Origin: Firmicutes bacterium ADurb.Bin182
Lineage (GTDB): Bacteria > Bacillota > Clostridia > Christensenellales > CAG-138
Length of the DNA: 48,969 nucleotides
Assembly (NCBI GenBank): GCA_002070205.1
Contig: MWCU01000086.1
Coordinates: forward strand, 1 to 48,969
Direction: 5' to 3'
The number at the start of each line of letters is the position of its first letter. Within the stretch, counting starts at the first letter, position 1. The notes beneath the pieces are model-generated. The model was not told the origin of the DNA. It did not search any database and saw nothing but the letters and a program-made list of their open reading frames with translations. Below, piece by piece: positions 46,430 to 48,969 of this stretch. A program made the position numbers and the translations under genes.

Positions 46430-48367
46430 ATGTCAAAGAAATTCCCGAATCTTTTTTCACCCGCCAAAATAGGAAATCTCACTCTTAAGAACCGAATCAT
46501 CAAAGCCCCTCAGTCCTCCGGTATGAGCAATATCGACGGATCCGTAACAGAGCGTCTTGTGCGATATTATCGCGATCAAGCGGCAGGCGGAGCTGCCATG
46601 ATAATCGTGGAATATGCTTATATTGACGATATCGGCTCAAAATCCGCGCATTGTCATTTGGGTATTTCCAATAATGAGCATATTCCGGGGCTTGCGTGGC
46701 TGGCCGAGAACATCAGAGAACAGGGTTCGATTCCCGCTATTCAAATCGAGCACTGCGGAAGGCAGAAATTCCTGGGCACACAGCCGATTTGCGCACCCTC
46801 CGAGATCCCGTGGCCGAAGCTGTGGAACCAGTACGGAGTCCAAGCCGTGCCTCATGCGCTCACCATTGAAGAAATTCAGGATATAGTCCATGCTTTCGGC
46901 GACGCCGCGCTGCGCGCGAAAACCGCCGGATTTGAACTGGTTGAAATCCACGGGGCACACGGTTATCTTTTGACCAACTTCTTCTCGCCGACGACCAACC
47001 GCCGCAACGACCTATACGGCGGCAGCCTTGAAAACCGGATGCGCATATATCTTGAAGTATATCGCGACATCAGAAAGAAAGTCGGCCCGGATTTCCCTGT
47101 CACGATCCGTTTAAGCGGCACCGACTACGAACCGGACGGATTCGGAATAGAGGATACGATAGCGCTTGCCAAAGCTCTTGAAAGCGAGGGAATCGACGCT
47201 TTGCACATCTCCGGCGGAGACCACCACACGATGATCCATCAGGTCTCACCGATGTCTATGTCCATATGCCACAATACCTGGGCAGCCGAAGCAATCAAAA
47301 AAGAAGTCAAAATACCCGTCATAGCTTCCGGCTCCATCACATTGCCCGAGTATGCGGAAGAAATCATTTCCTCTAAAAAAGGCGACTTTGTCGGCCTTGG
47401 AAGGCCGCTGTGGGCGGACCCCGAATGGCCGCTGAAGGCAAGCGAGGATCGCCCCGAAGATATCCGCCCGTGCATACGGTGCAACGAAGGCTGTCTGGAG
47501 AGAAGCTTTTTCCTGTATAAAGCCGTTACATGCGGCCTTAATCCGGTTATAAGCCGTGAGGGCGAACTTAAACTGAAACCCGCAAGCAAAGTAAAAAACA
47601 TTGCGGTCATAGGCGCAGGTCCCGCCGGAATGGAAGCGGCGCGTGTTTGCAAATTACGCGGGCATAACGTAACGATATTTGAAGAGAAAAAAACGAAAGG
47701 CGGTTTAGCGGTTGAAGCGGCTGTACCGGAATTCAAAGCCGATATTCGCCCGCTCACAAAATACCAGATCACCGCGATAGAAAAGCTCGGGATCCCCGTC
47801 GTTAATAAACAGGCGACAGAAGCTGACCTTAAGGATTTTGATTCCGTAATCTGCGCAACCGGGAGTACGCCTGTCAAGCCTTGCATTCCGGGCACGGATA
47901 AAAAAATCGTGGCAGACGCTTTGGATATCCTGAACAAAACTGTCAAACCCGGGAAGAACATCGTTGTTATAGGCGGCGGATTGGTCGGATCGGAGACTGC
48001 TCTTCACCTTTCGGAGAACGGCCATGACGTAACGCTTGTTGAAATGCTCCCCCAGATCATGAACGACGTCGCGGTTACGGATTTGCTTGCCTACACGGAA
48101 CGGATCTCGAAAACGAATATGCGCGTTTTGACTTCAACCAGACTCGTTGAGGTAATTGATGACGGAGTTATCGTTGAAAGCAAAGGGTGCACAAAAAAAC
48201 TTCCTGCCGATACCGTTGTCCTTGCGCTCGGACTTAAGTCCAGACAAAGCTTATATGATTCGCTTGTTCAAAAGGGCAAAGAGGCCTATCTTATCGGCGA
48301 CGCCGTTAAGCCGGGCAAGATAATGGATGCGTTCCACACCGCATATCGGATAGGGCTGAAAATTTGA
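46430..48367 (+). CDS. Old-yellow-enzyme-type NADH:flavin oxidoreductase with 4Fe-4S and FAD domains
   Basis: This 645-residue protein is of the 2,4-dienoyl-CoA reductase/BaiCD-BaiH type. Residues 1-345 form the FMN TIM barrel (KNRIIKAPQSSGM, EIHGAHGYLLTNFFSP, NRRNDLYGGSLENR). CIRCNEGC, then a fourth Cys in TCGLNP about 11 residues later, bind a 4Fe-4S cluster (~350-370). VIGAGPAGMEAARV (~390) binds FAD and VVIGGGLVGSETALHL (~510) binds NAD(P)H. Electrons run NAD(P)H to FAD to Fe-S to FMN to an activated C=C bond. The physiological substrate is unknown. RBS ATGGAGG precedes the ATG. It is divergent from a Crp-family regulator and followed by strong terminators. Confidence 0.93.
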   Translation: MSKKFPNLFSPAKIGNLTLKNRIIKAPQSSGMSNIDGSVTERLVRYYRDQAAGGAAMIIVEYAYIDDIGSKSAHCHLGISNNEHIPGLAWLAENIREQGSIPAIQIEHCGRQKFLGTQPICAPSEIPWPKLWNQYGVQAVPHALTIEEIQDIVHAFGDAALRAKTAGFELVEIHGAHGYLLTNFFSPTTNRRNDLYGGSLENRMRIYLEVYRDIRKKVGPDFPVTIRLSGTDYEPDGFGIEDTIALAKALESEGIDALHISGGDHHTMIHQVSPMSMSICHNTWAAEAIKKEVKIPVIASGSITLPEYAEEIISSKKGDFVGLGRPLWADPEWPLKASEDRPEDIRPCIRCNEGCLERSFFLYKAVTCGLNPVISREGELKLKPASKVKNIAVIGAGPAGMEAARVCKLRGHNVTIFEEKKTKGGLAVEAAVPEFKADIRPLTKYQITAIEKLGIPVVNKQATEADLKDFDSVICATGSTPVKPCIPGTDKKIVADALDILNKTVKPGKNIVVIGGGLVGSETALHLSENGHDVTLVEMLPQIMNDVAVTDLLAYTERISKTNMRVLTSTRLVEVIDDGVIVESKGCTKKLPADTVVLALGLKSRQSLYDSLVQKGKEAYLIGDAVKPGKIMDAFHTAYRIGLKI

Positions 48368-48395
48368 TTATCGCTCGAAGTCAGAAAGCCGGAAT

Positions 48396-48427
48396 GGAGC
48401 CGACCGCACAAGTGGTTGGCTCCTTTC
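48396..48427 (+). terminator. First hairpin after the ene-reductase gene
   Basis: GGAGCCGACC pairs with GGTTGGCTCC (one G-T), followed by a short TTTCC. A weak terminator by itself. Confidence 0.5.
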
Positions 48428-48431
48428 CGTG

Positions 48432-48465
48432 TCGAAGAAGTCTATGCAGACTTCTTCGAATTTTT
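48432..48465 (+). terminator. Strong terminator of the ene-reductase gene
   Basis: TCGAAGAAGTC-TATGCA-GACTTCTTCGA is a perfect 11-bp stem with a 6-nt loop followed by ATTTTT. Confidence 0.85.
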
Positions 48466-48516
48466 CATGCTTTACCTAAAATCAAAGATTTCCGGGCGGT
48501 AAAGCGTGCAAAGTAC

Positions 48517-48612
48517 GAAATCCTTGCAGATTTCATCCGTTTCACCGTGCATGCCGCTGAAGCCGGAATGTAAATCAAGGGGTTCTGCCCCCTTGATAAT
48601 CCCCAAGAGGGG
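48517..48612. repeat. Further hairpins in the 3' intergenic region
   Basis: GAAATC-CTTGCA-GATTTC (48517-48534), ATCAAGGGG-TTCTGC-CCCCTTGAT (48574-48597) and CCCC-AAGA-GGGG (48601-48612) follow the terminator. No ORF is supported here. Their loops and density resemble the array at 2829-2964. Confidence 0.6.
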
Positions 48613-48641
48613 TGCAGATTTAAAGCAAGCCTGTATACGGC

Positions 48642-48969
48642 CTAAAAAAAATGCTCCTCAACGTACTTTTTTAACGCTGCATTTGTATTCTCTTTAAACT
48701 TGCGCGTATCGTTAAGCAGTCTTTTGCGTACAAAAGGTACCGAAAGGCCGGAGAAAACTTCCGCATTCACAAACTTGGCCCTATTCTCCGAACACGGGAT
48801 GACCTCGTAGCGATGCAGCCCTTTAAAGAGAAAAGGAGCATATAAGCTGTTTTCGAACGACACGATGCCTTCACCGTTCTTGATCATCCGCGATGAAAGC
48901 TTCACCCACCCTGTTCCGCGGTCGTTCACCATAACAGTCATTTTACCGCCGATACTCGTATCACCGTAT
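48642..48969 (-). CDS. SRPBCC (START/Bet v1-like) domain protein, partial
   Basis: The frame is open to the window edge on the minus strand, so the N-terminus is missing; an internal ATG at 48941 lies in the middle of a strand (GDTSIGGKMTVMV) and is not taken as the start. The visible 108 residues include FKGLHRYEVIPCSENRAKFVN then EVFSGLSVPF, and the long C-terminal helix with LNDTRKFKENTNAALKKYVEE, typical of small SRPBCC polyketide-cyclase-like domains that bind hydrophobic ligands. The ligand is unknown. Confidence 0.75.
   Translation of the reverse strand, partial: YGDTSIGGKMTVMVNDRGTGWVKLSSRMIKNGEGIVSFENSLYAPFLFKGLHRYEVIPCSENRAKFVNAEVFSGLSVPFVRKRLLNDTRKFKENTNAALKKYVEEHFF

Overview
The window is a chromosomal segment of a spore-forming member of the Bacillota, most likely class Clostridia. 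The evidence is the rpoBC/str/rplKAJL gene content, a YacL-type PIN-TRAM protein next to a CarD-family regulator, an alpha/beta-type small acid-soluble spore protein gene at 31.9 kb, sigma-A-like promoters with 17-bp spacers, and strong AGGAGG ribosome binding sites. Genus and species cannot be fixed from sequence reading alone.

Layout. 0-7.7 kb: two tRNA-Ser genes with a consensus promoter, an orphan SagB-type oxidoreductase, a lipoprotein that joins RCC1-like repeats to a class B sortase domain, the minus-strand set (membrane protein)-dusB-greA-lysS, and a divergent single-pass membrane protein. 7.7-26.2 kb: the core transcription/translation block on the minus strand. In transcription order it reads carD-yacL, rpoB-rpoC-(Cys-rich membrane protein)-L7Ae-rpsL-rpsG-fusA-tuf, then rpmG-secE-nusG-rplK-rplA-(L10 leader)-rplJ-rplL. 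The usual order puts rpmG...rplL before rpoB; here that half lies after tuf, so the block is permuted. 26.3-34 kb: an amidohydrolase, an Asn/Gln/Arg-rich small protein, gap, an alpha/beta hydrolase followed by an alpha/alpha-toroid-like protein, the SASP, and a Thr-Pro-rich lipoprotein. 34-49 kb: accessory genes, namely an AraC regulator, an anchored gluzincin peptidase, small membrane proteins, an MFS exporter, two GNAT acetyltransferases plus a GNAT relic, an M24-fold enzyme lacking metal ligands, FosX, a flavodoxin-fold reductase/TetR operon with a double operator, a truncated Gfo/Idh/MocA pseudogene, a pRiA4b ORF-3-like protein, and a Crp/Fnr regulator divergent from a large Fe-S flavin ene-reductase. 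The window ends inside a SRPBCC-domain gene.

How it works together. The middle is ordinary housekeeping expression machinery with recognisable regulation: the L10 leader, a probable L1-type leader before rplK, and hairpins at the 5' ends of the greA and str transcripts. The right third shows gene gain and decay, drug/xenobiotic functions, and small regulatory modules whose operators can be read directly. I did not find a CRISPR array, prophage, complete insertion sequence or obvious multi-gene defence system. The most unusual items are the RCC1-sortase lipoprotein, the permuted rpo/str/rpl block, and the Crp/ene-reductase promoter with two perfect palindromes.
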